Origin: Tubiluchus corallicola
Lineage: Eukaryota > Priapulida > Priapulimorpha > Priapulimorphida > Tubiluchidae
Length of the DNA stretch: 64,000 bases
Direction: 5' to 3'
NCBI GenBank assembly: GCA_030141605.1
Contig: JAQGDQ010000161.1
Location: 124,001 to 188,000, forward strand
Part shown: positions 12,158 to 24,300 of the stretch, in pieces
Position numbering within the stretch: position 1 is the first letter of the stretch
Layout: the number at the start of each line of letters is the position of its first letter
Notes under the pieces: model-generated
What the model saw: the letters and a program-made list of their open reading frames with translations, nothing else
What the model was told of the DNA's origin: nothing
Database searches by the model: none
Position numbers and translations under genes: made by a program

Positions 12158-15100
12158 TCAGGAAAGAATGTGTTCAAGAATACCCTGTCTGATGAGATGT
12201 TCACATTGCGACCGCGGTAAGAAATGCTGTTAAACAGAAAAAACCATACTCAGCTGATTTATACATATTCATCCCACAAGTACTTACAATAATGTACTTT
12301 GTGAAAATAAAAATTCATTTTTATAAGTAATAAGCCACAAACCTGATAAATCACCTTCTACACTTTAAAGAAGATCATTGTTAGTTAATGTTAGCTTGAA
12401 CATTCCAATGTTTTTTTTTCATTTTTACTGATTTATCAATTACAACCATCATTTAAAAACAAATTTTTAATGTAATTTTGATTGAATTTTAAAGTTAGGA
12501 TAAAGTTTTGCTCGAGAATTTATAAGATTTTATAGTAGCGAAAAACTGCTATTACAGTTATGGTAGTAAAAACATTTGTGACCTGTTGGACTAATGTGTC
12601 AGAATTACTTATTAATAGATATTTAAAAACTAAATGAGAAATAAATTTAGTAACTGTACCTGACTGTTTTTAGTAAGTATAATTATATCACCATCTTCGG
12701 TTTCAAATTCACCATGATCCACCAGACAACGCACCTGAAACGGCTCACCTTCTTACCTTTTTGTAATTTAGTAATTTCGTACTTCACATTTATAATTATG
12801 CATTTGCTTTTCATTTTACTGTTTTAAAAACAAAAGACACTTGGAGATTAGCAGTAAATCTCAAATGCAAATGAGTGAAACATGAATGTACCTATAATTT
12901 GCAAGCCTATGTTTAGTTCTCAACATTTACCAAATCACTAAGCAGTCTTTTCCATTGCCTAAAGATATTCCCTAAAACAGTTCAAAGATTAAGCAATATA
13001 AAGCTAGTTTTACTTTTGTGCTAAATAAGTGCGAAGTTTTAATTTTTTTATTTTTCAGTACTTAAAACTGAAAAGAATGTATCCAAGTATAGAGTGTTAG
13101 CAGGTAAGTCCTATATATCACAAGTGGCTTTTAACAGAACAATAAAATATAATGATATATGAAACTATTGGAAACTTACATGTAATGCACAACTAAGTGA
13201 TTCTAGCTACTAGCAGGTTTATAAGAAAATAACTAAAGTTATACGCAGTATTAAAAGAGAAGTTCATTGAGGAGCGGATGACCACATTTAGAAATACTGA
13301 TTTGCATTGTTCGACACATACCTCTATATAAAGTGATTTTGGTGGTTTTATATCTTGTGTTAGATCCAGTCCACCATGACTGCCTATGGCACGCATGTAC
13401 GAAGCTAACGATCTACAGTAGGCGGTAAACCACTGGATCTAAAATAAACATGACTGTAAATTCTTTGAAAACAGCCAGAAGTTGTCACCTTGATTAAATC
13501 GTTAGACAATGGTTTATTAAGAGGTTTATGTGGCTGCCTGATCATGTATGCCTAAGAAATATTGAGCACCTTGAATTTAAGCTGAATACACCTGGTACCT
13601 TAATACCGATAATGCACCATAGAAGACACTGAGATAAACCAGAATGGTTTGGAAAGTTATAACTAAACATGAGGTGTTCACATTCAAATTAGATTCCTAT
13701 CATGCATTAGAAACACACACAATAATAATGTGGCAAAGAAACAGTTTTAGCTTACCGTATTTACTTTTTTATGGCAGGGCCCTTATTTTTTCAGATTAAA
13801 CTAATTACGGGCATTTATTCAAACTGGCGCTTATTACTTTTTAACTCGTTTACTCCTTATGCACACTGGATATCTGCAACAGTACAGCATATTTCTACAT
13901 CACTGTGGCTAAGTTAGTTATATCATTCACTGAGATAAAGTGTTTATATGTTTCACCTGTCGATGACTCATTCATCACTTAGATAGTGCGCATGGACTAG
14001 TATAGCAGAGGAAGCCAGCATCACGTAAATAGCACCTGGGCGGTTATTCAAACACGGCTGTTTATTGATTTTTTCATTCTGTTTATTTGAGCGCTTATTT
14101 AAACATGACCTTAACTAACCATGCTGCTAAAATGAGTAAATACGGCAAATGGTGCAAATGAGAAGCATATGTAGGCCCAATAACTTTCAGTGTTAAAGAA
14201 TTACAGTCACTGGCCTACCTCCTGTTCTGACAAGCATTGCTTTACATCAGGTGGCAGCACACTTCCAAACTGCCAGCGCATGTCACGTATTTGTGCCAGT
14301 CGATTGTACCTAACAGATACAATAAGACAAAGAAAATTACAGCTAGATTTGAAAAAAATTAAAGCAGATAAAACCTAATATTAAGAATAAACAATTAAAA
14401 AATCTCCAAGAAATATCATTTGACAACATAAAGCACAAAAAAAGCCTAAAAATTCATCTTAAAATTTTATATTGTTTGCCGTCTTGTTGCATACAGAGCT
14501 TGCATTAACAGTAACTCTGTTATACAACTTGTAATTTAAACTCCTGTAGGCGCAGCCATTATGACGATAAGTTTAGATAACATTGTGTGAAATTTGAAAA
14601 AATAATCAGATTCAGTGCTCTTTTACCAGGTAGTGAGATTATTATTACGAAGATGGATTTTGACCAACCCCCTAATGTTAGTAATGGGGATGATTGAGAA
14701 GCCCAGTCATGCAAATGTATGTACGTGTATAAAACAGAATACATGCGGTAATTCAATAATTCCAACCTTCCTTTTTCTCTCAAAAAATGAACGTTGTATT
14801 GGCTTGCTAATTTTTATCCAAAAGACTGTTCACGTCTTTCTTTTGAAGATTTGGCGCTACTTGTCATGCAATAGTTTATTTTTTACATTACAATATTTTA
14901 AATTATTGAGAATTTTCTTTTCCAATTACATTACTCTTTCAAACAGCTAAGTGTAGTGCTAAGTAATATAACTTTATATGAAGTTTTTTGAAACATATAT
15001 TAAAATTTACCTATTTTCTTCCCCTTTAAGTAACTATTATTGTTTAGGTGGCATGTGTGGTAGTGTGATTGTAATAACATGACATGTGTGGTAAACCACC

Positions 15101-18100
15101 ATAAACAATCTCGGAAAGCAATAATTTGATATAGATATAAAAGTCAATCAAAGGTAAATACTGGTCTCAAACAAATAAAAGCATTAGGTCATTCTTTTCT
15201 TAAACTGTAAACTTACACATAAGCCATTAAGCATCGACGATTTCTTTCCAAGCAAGCATGACGCAAGTGTACGCCACTGAACAGCCCCTGCTGCCCCTCC
15301 ACTGTCATACTCCTAGAAAATTATATGAAATTTAGTGAATACACAGAAGCAAATTATATATGCAAAACACATAAACAGACTGTAACTGCTGCATCAAAAC
15401 AAAAGTCAGACGTAATATATGTTTTGATATTATTGCACTTAAACAGGAAACTAAACTTTGTTTAATTGTTATTCTAACTCTATTACTATCTATTACACCA
15501 TAGTGCTGTTTTCGAACTGCCTTCGTAGGAGAAGCAGCTGCAATGTGAATCATGCTCTGGTTCCTACTGAAGATTCTGGCCTTAACAAGTTTCAACTGAT
15601 TTTGTGAAAAGGAATAGTTTCCTCAGGTAAAGCACTGCATGTAGCACTGCACTGTAAAATAATATTTAAAATTGAAGTGTTGGAAAAAATTATAATATAC
15701 AATATATACAACAAACCACTACCTACCGCCAGGTACCTTTTTGGGTTGGTATCAGCTTGATGAAATTCAGTTAATATCTTTTTATTATATTACAAGTATA
15801 ATTCTGTTCCAAGCAAATGTCTAGCTATTGTGCTACATAGTTTGTGTAATTTATAATTTTTGTTTTGTAACCCTGATGTCGTACTTTATTGTATTAACAA
15901 TTATTGTAGTTTAATTTGTATCTGTAACACTTTTGCATATACTGTATATATTTTTTAGATTAGCTTACTATTTTTGTAAACACTGTACATTCCTAATGTA
16001 TAATTGCACCGGGTGCATTTGTCTTCAGCAGTGTTTTGTTTTAGAACAACTACACCAAGCATCTGTGTTTTTTAAGCAATTTATTCTATGAAAAATGAAA
16101 ATTTGACTTATTAACGGAAGCATTTTAAGCAATGCTGTCTAGCATCATTGGCCTAGACGTCACAACTGAAAGTTTTACTTCATGTAGGTGTATGGTTAGA
16201 CCTTCTTTACTCATAATAAACTCAAGCCAAGTTATTTAATCAGTAATAAGTGTTTACAAAATACAGAAATGCACAAGCTTACACATCTTGTTGATTCTGT
16301 TCAAAAAGACCACGACATTCTTCTAAGACTTGTCGTATGCCATCTTCCTGAAAAATATAAACTTATTTGTTGACTAGATCATTTGAAACTAATAACATAG
16401 TCAATTATTCTAATCTAATCTACTGCAAAATAACTTATCTGCTTTTGTTTCAGCAGCCATGCACAGTCAGCCATATTATAACAATAACAAGTAAAAACAC
16501 ATTACACGGAACTTTGTACGTCAAGTGCTTGACTTAATCTAGTGGTTTACCTTGCCAAACAAAAAGGATAGGATAACTGGCATCTTCTGTTAAGACTTAA
16601 TTTCTTGCTGGTTAATACATTCTCGTGCTCAAGAAAAGCACATGTACTGCTTGCCGCTTTCTATTTTTAATATCATTTAAAGTGTTTAGAAGAGTGCCTA
16701 TATACTTGCACTTTTACTATGACTGATTGCAATCTCTTGAGTACTACACTTTTCTGTTTTTGACTGGTTTAATTGAAGATTTCTTTTTCCTAGTTTTTCC
16801 GGAAAATCCCTTTTCCTATGTCAATTTGATACACTAGTCCAGCTCAAATCATCTGTATATTGTTGATCACCAGCAATGGTTCATAGGATTCCAAAGCAGG
16901 GTAGGTGTAGTTCAGAACATGTTGTGGAAGGCTATCACAGACAGTGATATCGTAATCATGATCATCATTTGAGGTTTAGATCTTAAGTACGTTTGTCCGG
17001 TAGAACATGAAAAGTACAGGATTAGGCAGTCCCTCTGGGGGACTCCAACTTTCTTAATAAATATTCTTCCTAAGGTTTTCCAAGTTTTACACTAAGTTTA
17101 ACATCCTTTAATAGAATTGTAGCCATGTGCATTTCATTTGGTTGTAGCATAGTTTGTTGGTCATCAAAAAGAATTCTCTGTACAGTATCTAATGCCTTGC
17201 ACAGCGACAAGACAGTGACTTGGTAAGAACTGAAAGTGATTGCTTTTTCTGCTAGTATTTTTGCTGACATTATTAATTTAATAGTGCTTCTGCTCTCTTG
17301 ACTTAGTGGAATGTTATCATTTAATCTGTCATACAGGTGTCTGAACAAAATTTTCCTTAGCAAACTTAACAGTACAACAGGTCTTTGAGTTTCAATTGAG
17401 CCTTCCTTCATTTTTGATTTTGGTATAGGCACTAATATCCCGACTGCTCAACTTCTTTTGTAGGTAGAGTCCTGTTGCAGCAAAACTGTTGAGCAAATTT
17501 GATATTCCAACACTAAGGGACAAAAAGTGATTCCATTGCCAATGGTTTAACCTCAGGAATATTTTTTACATTAATGTTGTTGTAAGCCGTTTTAAAAAAT
17601 GCTGTTATAATTTCTGATGATTCTAGCTCATTAACAGTAACCCCATCATCAGCTTCAACAAATGTCCTGCTTTTTGCTTTACATCTGTTGACTTTTCAGT
17701 CTGTTTTATACATCCTACTACTTCACAGAGTCATCTTTGCTGTTTTCAATTTCTGCAATATTTTCTAATAATTTTTCTTCCTTAATATGGCGGACCACGT
17801 CTCTCATTTCTTTCAGTTTCTCACTTTGTAACTTTTAGAAATTTCTGTCTAAGTATTCAGCAGCATTTCGCTTCAACCTAATTACTTTAATGTCCGAGGT
17901 AAGGTGTTAAGATGGATTGAGGCATTTTTAAATGGCCCAACTAAATTCTTTTTTAAGAGTTCAAGAGTTTACTCATTTCAATACTGCATCTTACAATAAT
18001 ATTGCTAAAATACAGATAATTATCCAGCAAAGTAAATACAAATACAATATAAAACAGATAATATAAGTAAGTTAGTAGTTACTAGTAGTTAGTAGTCTTT

Positions 18101-20626
18101 AGTAGTTAGCATATTATACACGTGTAACTTACAAAACAAATAATTCTGATGTATACACTTTGAACCTAAAAGCATAGCTTGGCAGACTAAACTGTAAGTG
18201 GAATCTTAAAAAAAGGATAAATGAGATAATGAAATAATGTCATTTAATTTCAATTCAATTCAACTCTAATTTCTTTCTGTTCAGCTGATAATTTGATGAC
18301 TTGTTCTTTGCCAAAGAGAATAACCAAAAACTTCCTTTGATGCTTGTGTACATGCATTAACAATGTTATCCCAATGCCTTTTCCATAGCTTGTGTAATTT
18401 CTTTTTAAATGATGTATAACTTTCTCCTGATATTTGAATTCAGTATCTTGAATTTTTCATTTGTCACAATGAAATTGCCTAAATATGTTATCCTTTGCCA
18501 GAAATGCCAACTGCTTCTTAATTTAAATTGAACTTTGCAATTACTAGTCTGTGATCTGAGAAAATTTCAGTGCAGTTCTATGATCTTGCATCATTTACAC
18601 TAATTTTGTATCAACTCACTTAGTTGTGCAAGATCCAAAAGATATTCTCCACTGTTTTTATTTCATGTTTCCTAAATTTGCCAATATTGTCCGAAAAATA
18701 ATTATACCTGCACTGGTTTTTGCGTTAAATAAGCTTTTGAGATACAAGCTTTTATGCCATCTTACAGCATTTATACATAACAAAAACGGAAGCATTGAAA
18801 TGGGAATAACTGTGTAAAGAGCTACAGTGCTAAGACATTTAAACATGTATTGATAACCCGTTAGATTTTTGAACAAGAGGCTCTCGACCCACAAACTTTA
18901 CTCATAAAATAGTACTGCAGTATGACTTTAATAATTACTCTGCTGTAAAGAAGAGAAGAAAGACAGAGTATTTCCTGATATTTATGATAATATCCGTAAT
19001 GGCCTGTGGATTAACTAATTTGTAGAGTTATAAGTAACAGCATTCAAAGTACGAATCGATAGCTCGTTATTCAATAATTGAGAGAAAAAATTAAATTGAG
19101 TATTAGAGTACATTTTCTGAGCCACAGATTCTTGCCATGCTGTAGTATTTTCAGTTTTATGAATATTAATGTAGTTAGGATTATTAAGTTAGGTAAAGAA
19201 AATAGAATATAGTTGAGTAAGAGCTTAACATTAATCAGCGTAAGTTAATAGCAATTGCTTTTTAAGTTTAGAGATCAAGATATAGATACTGTTAGAATCT
19301 TTAACATTACTGTTAAAACAATTCGAGAATTTAACAGCTTGATATTTGATAGTACTTAATCCATGAGTGGTATAGAATCTGGGCGTAAAATATAGACCAC
19401 AAGTGGCAGATCTGGGTTTCATAGTTATGGATTTCAGATATGGTAGTAAAATAGTTAGAGAATAGTTCAGGTAAGTTCTTATTTACAAAATGATACATGA
19501 ATCTAGCCAGCTCTAATTGGTAAATTTCATTAAGTTTTAACAGTTTAAGTTTTACATAAGAGGGTGTAGCATGAGCACGATATGGGCTAAATGTAATGAT
19601 TTTCACCATCTTATTCTGGGCTGTAATGAGTGGTTTTAGGACAGATGTTTTTGCAGTACCAAAGCACAGGATACAATACTGGAGATAAGGATATGCAAGT
19701 GAGTAGTAAGGCATTCATAAGATGAAGGTGTCTAAGAAATATTGCGCTTTAGCAAAAAGACCAATGAGCTTATTAAGTTTATACGTGACTGATTTAATTT
19801 GGGTTTTCTATGACAATGTATGATCATTGTACAAACCTAAATATTTTATATTATCGGCTGCAAATAATTTATGATCCCCCATAAACAGTTTAAAAGTATT
19901 ATGTGCATCAAGGCTTGGCTAGAAATAAGCATATATTTTGTTTTTTCATAGTTTATTGTTAACTTATTAGCCCTCATCCATGTATCTATCTTGTCTAGTT
20001 CATTGTTAGTCTTGAGTTGAAGCTAGCTAAGATTAGTACCATGTAAAAATAGGTTCGTATCATCTGCAAATAACCGGACGTGGAAATCGGAACAGTGTGC
20101 CAAATCATTGACGTAAATTAAGAAAAATAGGGGCCTAATGTAGAACTTTGGAGAACTCCACAACTTATGCTAGTGATATCTAGGTATTGTTTATGCAAGT
20201 ATATTGTTTGCGAATGCCTTTGACAGGTCAAGAAATATGCCACAAGTTGTTAATTTTTTATCTCAGTTAGAACGAATAGTATCCATTATTTCTGCCGTAG
20301 CGAGCATTGTTGAGTAGTTTTTCCTGAAGCCAAACTGGTATTTGCATAAGATGTGGCAACTGGCAAAAAAGTTGGGAAGTCTAGAATATATTGCAGATTC
20401 AAAAACAGAGTCAACCACAAGACAAGTGGAAATAAGGAAACGGAGGGACGCCCTTTAACGTAAAATAAGTTACGCTTCAGGCACTTTAAAGCAAGACTTT
20501 AACTCAACTTTAAGGATTATTATGACCTTAACAATGAAATGTTTGCTTGCTTACATTGTAAGGTGGCAAAGCACCAGCATTTCTGTGCAATTCTTTAATC
20601 AGTTCTAATGCTTTTGTACCATACAT
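12158..20626 (-). CDS. GINS1: DNA replication complex GINS protein PSF1, complete, 7 exons
   Basis: Subunit of the GINS tetramer that, with CDC45 and MCM2-7, forms the CMG replicative helicase in the nucleus. Exons in gene order: 20626-20555, 16347-16283, 15312-15217, 14309-14219, 13438-13322, 12734-12660, 12226-12158 (stop TGA). The spliced protein is 194 aa (human about 196). The start is secure: an in-frame TAA lies nine bases upstream and a G is at -3. Family signatures include [67 protein letters not shown] and the tail [11 protein letters not shown], covering the helical A domain (about 1-145) and the C-terminal B domain (about 148-194). Intron 1 is 4.2 kb and holds two dead LINEs. The gene is divergent from ABHD12 and convergent with polybromo. 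Confidence 0.97.
12735..13321. other. GINS1 intron 5, nothing recognised
   Basis: AT-rich sequence without repeats I can name and without a coding frame. GINS1 introns 12227-12659, 14310-15216 and 15313-16282 are similar; in the last one, about 15850-16030 resembles a LINE 3' UTR (GCACCGGGTGCATTT compared with GCACCGAGTGCAATTT of the LINE end at 4583), too weak to call as a separate element. Confidence 0.5.
13755..14145. mobile_element. MITE with CCGTATTTACT terminal inverted repeats
   Basis: Starts CCGTATTTACT and ends AGTAAATACGG. Subterminal copies of GCGCTTATT and GGGC.TTATT occur near both ends in matching context. No target duplication is clear, so the superfamily is open. It is non-coding and lies in GINS1 intron 4 (13439-14218). 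Confidence 0.65.
16560..17900 (-). pseudogene. Dead non-LTR retrotransposon A (reverse transcriptase, YTDD)
   Basis: On the minus strand the sequence translates, across several frames, to a non-LTR reverse transcriptase in order: a basic pre-RT stretch with [26 protein letters not shown] and [23 protein letters not shown], a damaged LD.(S)KALDTVQR palm block, VGVPQRDCL, the catalytic box YTDDLSW, and a 3' thumb part with [10 protein letters not shown]. Stops and frameshifts separate the blocks, and the longest open piece is 17070-17432. It resembles an RTE/jockey-like family common in marine invertebrates; the clade is from memory. It lies in GINS1 intron 1 in the same orientation as the host gene. 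The related fragment at 39070-39600 carries the end of the ORF. Confidence 0.82.
17960..19230. other. GINS1 intron 1, stretch between the two dead LINEs
   Basis: AT-rich with a degenerate TAGT/TTAG repeat at about 18064-18112. Part of 18900-19230 may be the 3' UTR of LINE B. No gene seen; the short frames at 18626-18894 overlap on both strands and show no family. Confidence 0.4.
19231..20470 (-). pseudogene. Dead non-LTR retrotransposon B (CR1/jockey-like, FADD box)
   Basis: Minus-strand translation gives, across frames, [11 protein letters not shown] and [43 protein letters not shown], the catalytic [62 protein letters not shown] and a C-terminal IHNYETRSATCG end with KLKKQLL. These are the RT palm, thumb and C-terminal region of a CR1/jockey-group LINE. 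At least four frameshifts or stops break it (for example near 20240, 19990, 19800 and 19400-19440). The 5' half of the element is missing. It lies in GINS1 intron 1, parallel to the gene. Confidence 0.85.
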
Positions 20627-21335
20627 CACTTTTTAAACTTCTCACTTGAAAAACTAAATAAATACAAAAGCAGACTAGCAACCAATATTTACAGTTACTA
20701 TCAAACTATTTGAGTACACAAAACTTTATAAAATAAAAAATGATTTTCGCGGTTCTACAAGTGACACTGTACTAAAATCTTTGCGCCAGTTCAGAACATG
20801 GCTCGCACCCAAAAGGTTTTTCATATTGGCCCGTAAAATTGTGTGAAAGCAGTACGAAGCAAAGTCAAAACTGTGTCAGTCTCCGAATTAATAATGATAT
20901 TATAGTACACTGTATTGTGCATTTTTTTAGTTTACCTGTCATTCAAAGTGTAAGTTCATATATCATTTATTTTTTTCTAAAGTTCAAAAACAAGTATGTG
21001 ATAAAAAATCCTCAGTGAAAAAATGAAAAACATCTGGGCTTACCGAAAAGTCCTAACTTATAGTATTCTGAAATAATAAAAATTAAAATTCACAAATAAC
21101 CATTACCAAGCTATCACCCAAACTGTTACAGATGACCAAAAACTATTTTTTTGGCATTTGTAGTTGTATGCTGACGCTGAATTAGTATATCATAGTACTA
21201 GTAGTGCAGCAGCAAGAATAACTAAACACACCACCTATTTTCACCCACTATCATTTTTCTTGTATGTAAAATAATAACCATATGACAAAGTATTGTGTGT
21301 AGGATGTTTGAGTTTACGAGATATGAGCAGCTAAA
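20627..21335. promoter_or_regulatory. Shared divergent promoter region of GINS1 and ABHD12
   Basis: The two start codons lie 709 bp apart and point away from each other, so this interval must hold both 5' UTRs and promoters. An E2F-like TTTTCGCGG at 20744-20752 sits about 120 bp upstream of the GINS1 start codon, which would fit S-phase control of a replication gene, though a single short match is weak. No TATA box is in a convincing place. The region is AT-rich with few CpGs. Confidence 0.7.
20744..20752 (+). promoter_or_regulatory. E2F-like site
   Basis: TTTTCGCGG, close to the E2F consensus TTTSSCGC, on the GINS1 side of the divergent promoter. The position is plausible; function is inferred. 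Confidence 0.3.
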
Positions 21336-24300
21336 ATGGAACAGATTACCAAGGAACAACCAGTGAATGTCGGAAATGAGGTTACATCTGCTACAGACAA
21401 TGTAAAAGACAATTTAACAAGGTAGATGTATTTTTTAGTCATTGCTTAATATGTTTCTGCAAAGTTTGTGTATGTAACTCTTCTTACAGGCTATAACAAA
21501 ATTTCATATGTTTTACATTCAGTAGCAACTCAATAACAACAACTTAAAAGCAGACCAAACCTGAATGCAAAAGTTTCGGTCTGAAGTAAACATTCAGGCT
21601 AGAAAAAATTTGTGAACTTTATGAAATGGCATGTTCATTCACAATCAAAACAATCACATTTTCAACAATATCATTTTTATTTGACATGAAACGTAAGTGA
21701 CTGGATTGAGTCACTGGTTACTGCATTTATAATGCAGCTTGTAGAACTAAACAGCAATAAAATGTTGAAACATTTACTGTTTTTTAGATGGTGGATATGG
21801 CACATGACAAAGGTGCTTGGTGTGAGTCTCTGTGTCGTCTATGTTGCTGTTCCCATTGTCCTCAGGTTCTTTCCTCATCTAATTCTTCATGCTATTTTTC
21901 TAAACCATGGTGAGTGTCTACTGTTATCACTCATTCATGTTTGCATTTATCACCAAAAATACTGCTTAGACATGATGGTATAAACTTAAAATTACTTGAA
22001 TTTTAAAACCAAACTTAAAAAACAGGAAATTTGGAAAACCTGGAACATAGACTGCATTTAAACCAGGGATCTCCTGCTTTCAATGCAGACAGCTTCAAGA
22101 CTACTGTGTTCTCAGCGATAACGACAGTTTAAAGTTCATCCCAGTTTGATTGGTTATAGCACCTGCTTTACAAACAGAAGATGTCTGATCAGGCCCTATT
22201 TCAGGGGGGGGGTAAGTGGGGGTACTTCCCCGGGGCCTCACCCTCCAGGGGGGCCTTGCGCCGAGGTAACTTTTTTGCTTTATGCGAACATACTGCCTCT
22301 TCTCTTCCTCTCTCTCTCTTGCCGCACGCACGCCGTTTGCCTTATGCGGCTCGGTGCCGATGTTCAGCTGTTTTCAATTTTGGAATTTCTAACATCGGCT
22401 TGTACGGAAGTGAGAGTACGGTATTACATATTGCAAAGATGTTGTTTTTGATTTGACTATTTGACAAGTATTAAGGACTGGTCTTGAGAATAAAGCAGTT
22501 TTTCTTTCAATTGTTCTTTCCTTTAACAACTGCATAACTGCATATTTTCTCTTCGAAAATGCTTCTCCGGCATTCTAGCAGTTCAAAAATTTTTTGAATT
22601 GAGGTGGCCTCACACGCCCCACTTCCCCGGACCTCGCTTAAGCTGAAATAGGCCCTGTGTCTGATTCAAATCCAGGCTGTATTACAGCTTTTCCACATTT
22701 CTTGTTTTGCAATTGATAGTGACTTCAAAGTTCAATTAATTATGGGTTTATACTGTCATTGATAATAATAATAATAATCTTGATGTCAAGTTTACAAATA
22801 ATTTTAATATAAGTATATAATTTTGTGTCATATCATTAGGAATGTATGAAATACAAAACCCTAGTTTTGGTACCTGCGGCTCTGACTCTTCTATGAATAT
22901 TTGTAATTAGTGTAAGTAATCATGGTGGGAGGTAGTAGGGCAGCGAAGCCAGATTTTTGTTTGTATTCATATCCGCCTGTATTACAATGCAATCTATATT
23001 TTTACCGAATATGACTCCATTAACACAATAATTGCTCTTGCTTCTGTAGCCCTGGTGTCAAAATTTAGGCAGTTGATTCTGGAAATTTAAAGGGACAAGA
23101 GACGCAGATTTGATACGACATTAGCTTGTTCTATGAAGTAACTGGTTCTTGTTGAATACCTGGTCAGGTGCTCTGAGACACGTATATTCATCAGTTGTAA
23201 TCAGTAACTATAATTATAAGGCATGTATGTACCCGCATACACCTCGAGTGCGAGATTTTTTTAGTGGTGCTCTTCACTGACATTCAGATGGTTGTTAAAA
23301 CACTATGCATTAAGAGATAAGCATTTTAGACTTATTTATATTGATCATCTCTTTTTAACTCATTAATGCACCAAGATATGTAGCTTAGAAATCTTTCATT
23401 AATCATAACATCTCTGTGCGCTCACGCCTGCTCTTTGGATATTAAAAATGATGATTTTCGAATTATTGATTTTCATCTCTCAATTTGATATTATTGCATT
23501 GTAAATTATTTAATTTGAATCATCTTTCAGTTTTAATACCTGAATGAGAGATGTGAATGTATTGATGCGTCTTGATTAATAAAATACCACTCCGTTTAGT
23601 ACATATTATTCTTTTGGAGACAAGGTATTCTGTATTTAAGTTCAGATTAGAAGTATCGATTCCAAACTCATAACTTGCCTTTCAATTCAAGTTGATGATG
23701 GCTTTTTGCACCCGACTTCAAATATGTGAGAACTTAGTGCTTCTAACCTCAAGAATTTTAAGATTGAAGTTAACAATTTGAACTCTAGAGCTTCAGATCC
23801 TATTTGGGGCATTTAATACTGGAGAAAATATTTTTCTTGTCATATGTCTGTATTAACACTTACTGCTATTATGAATAAGAATGGTTCTTTAGTGATTTTT
23901 GGGTGTCATTGACAAGACTTTGTGTTTCAGTTATATGGCCTCCGTTCATAGACTTGAATCATCCTCAAGATTTTAGATTATCCGGTACCAGAGTCTTTCA
24001 TGTAGAAACAGAGCCTGGAGTTACTGTAGGAGTTTGGTAAGTATAACGCATTTACATTGCTTTATAGAAATGTACACATCATCACCAGTTTCATTTATAA
24101 ACAGGGGTATCAAAAGAATTCTGTGTTGAGAAAGTTTTCAATAAACCATTTGAAAAAATAATTCACCATTGCTATAACAGCTTTTGGCTAGCTTGTTTAT
24201 TTTTTATGTTAAATGTATTTTTATATTTTAGGCAACTTTTGCCAAAGAGTTTGATTCCTGTAATGAAAAACTCAGAAAAGTATTTTCAAAATGTTTTAGC

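Noticed and set aside
14559-14950. Opposed open frames of 74 and 111 codons in a GINS1 intron
   Set aside because: Hydrophobic AT-rich frames on both strands with no family features.
22101-22456. Open frames of 76-101 codons on both strands
   Set aside because: They run through the GC-rich hAT MITE and the interrupted tRNA-like repeat, where stop codons are rare by composition.
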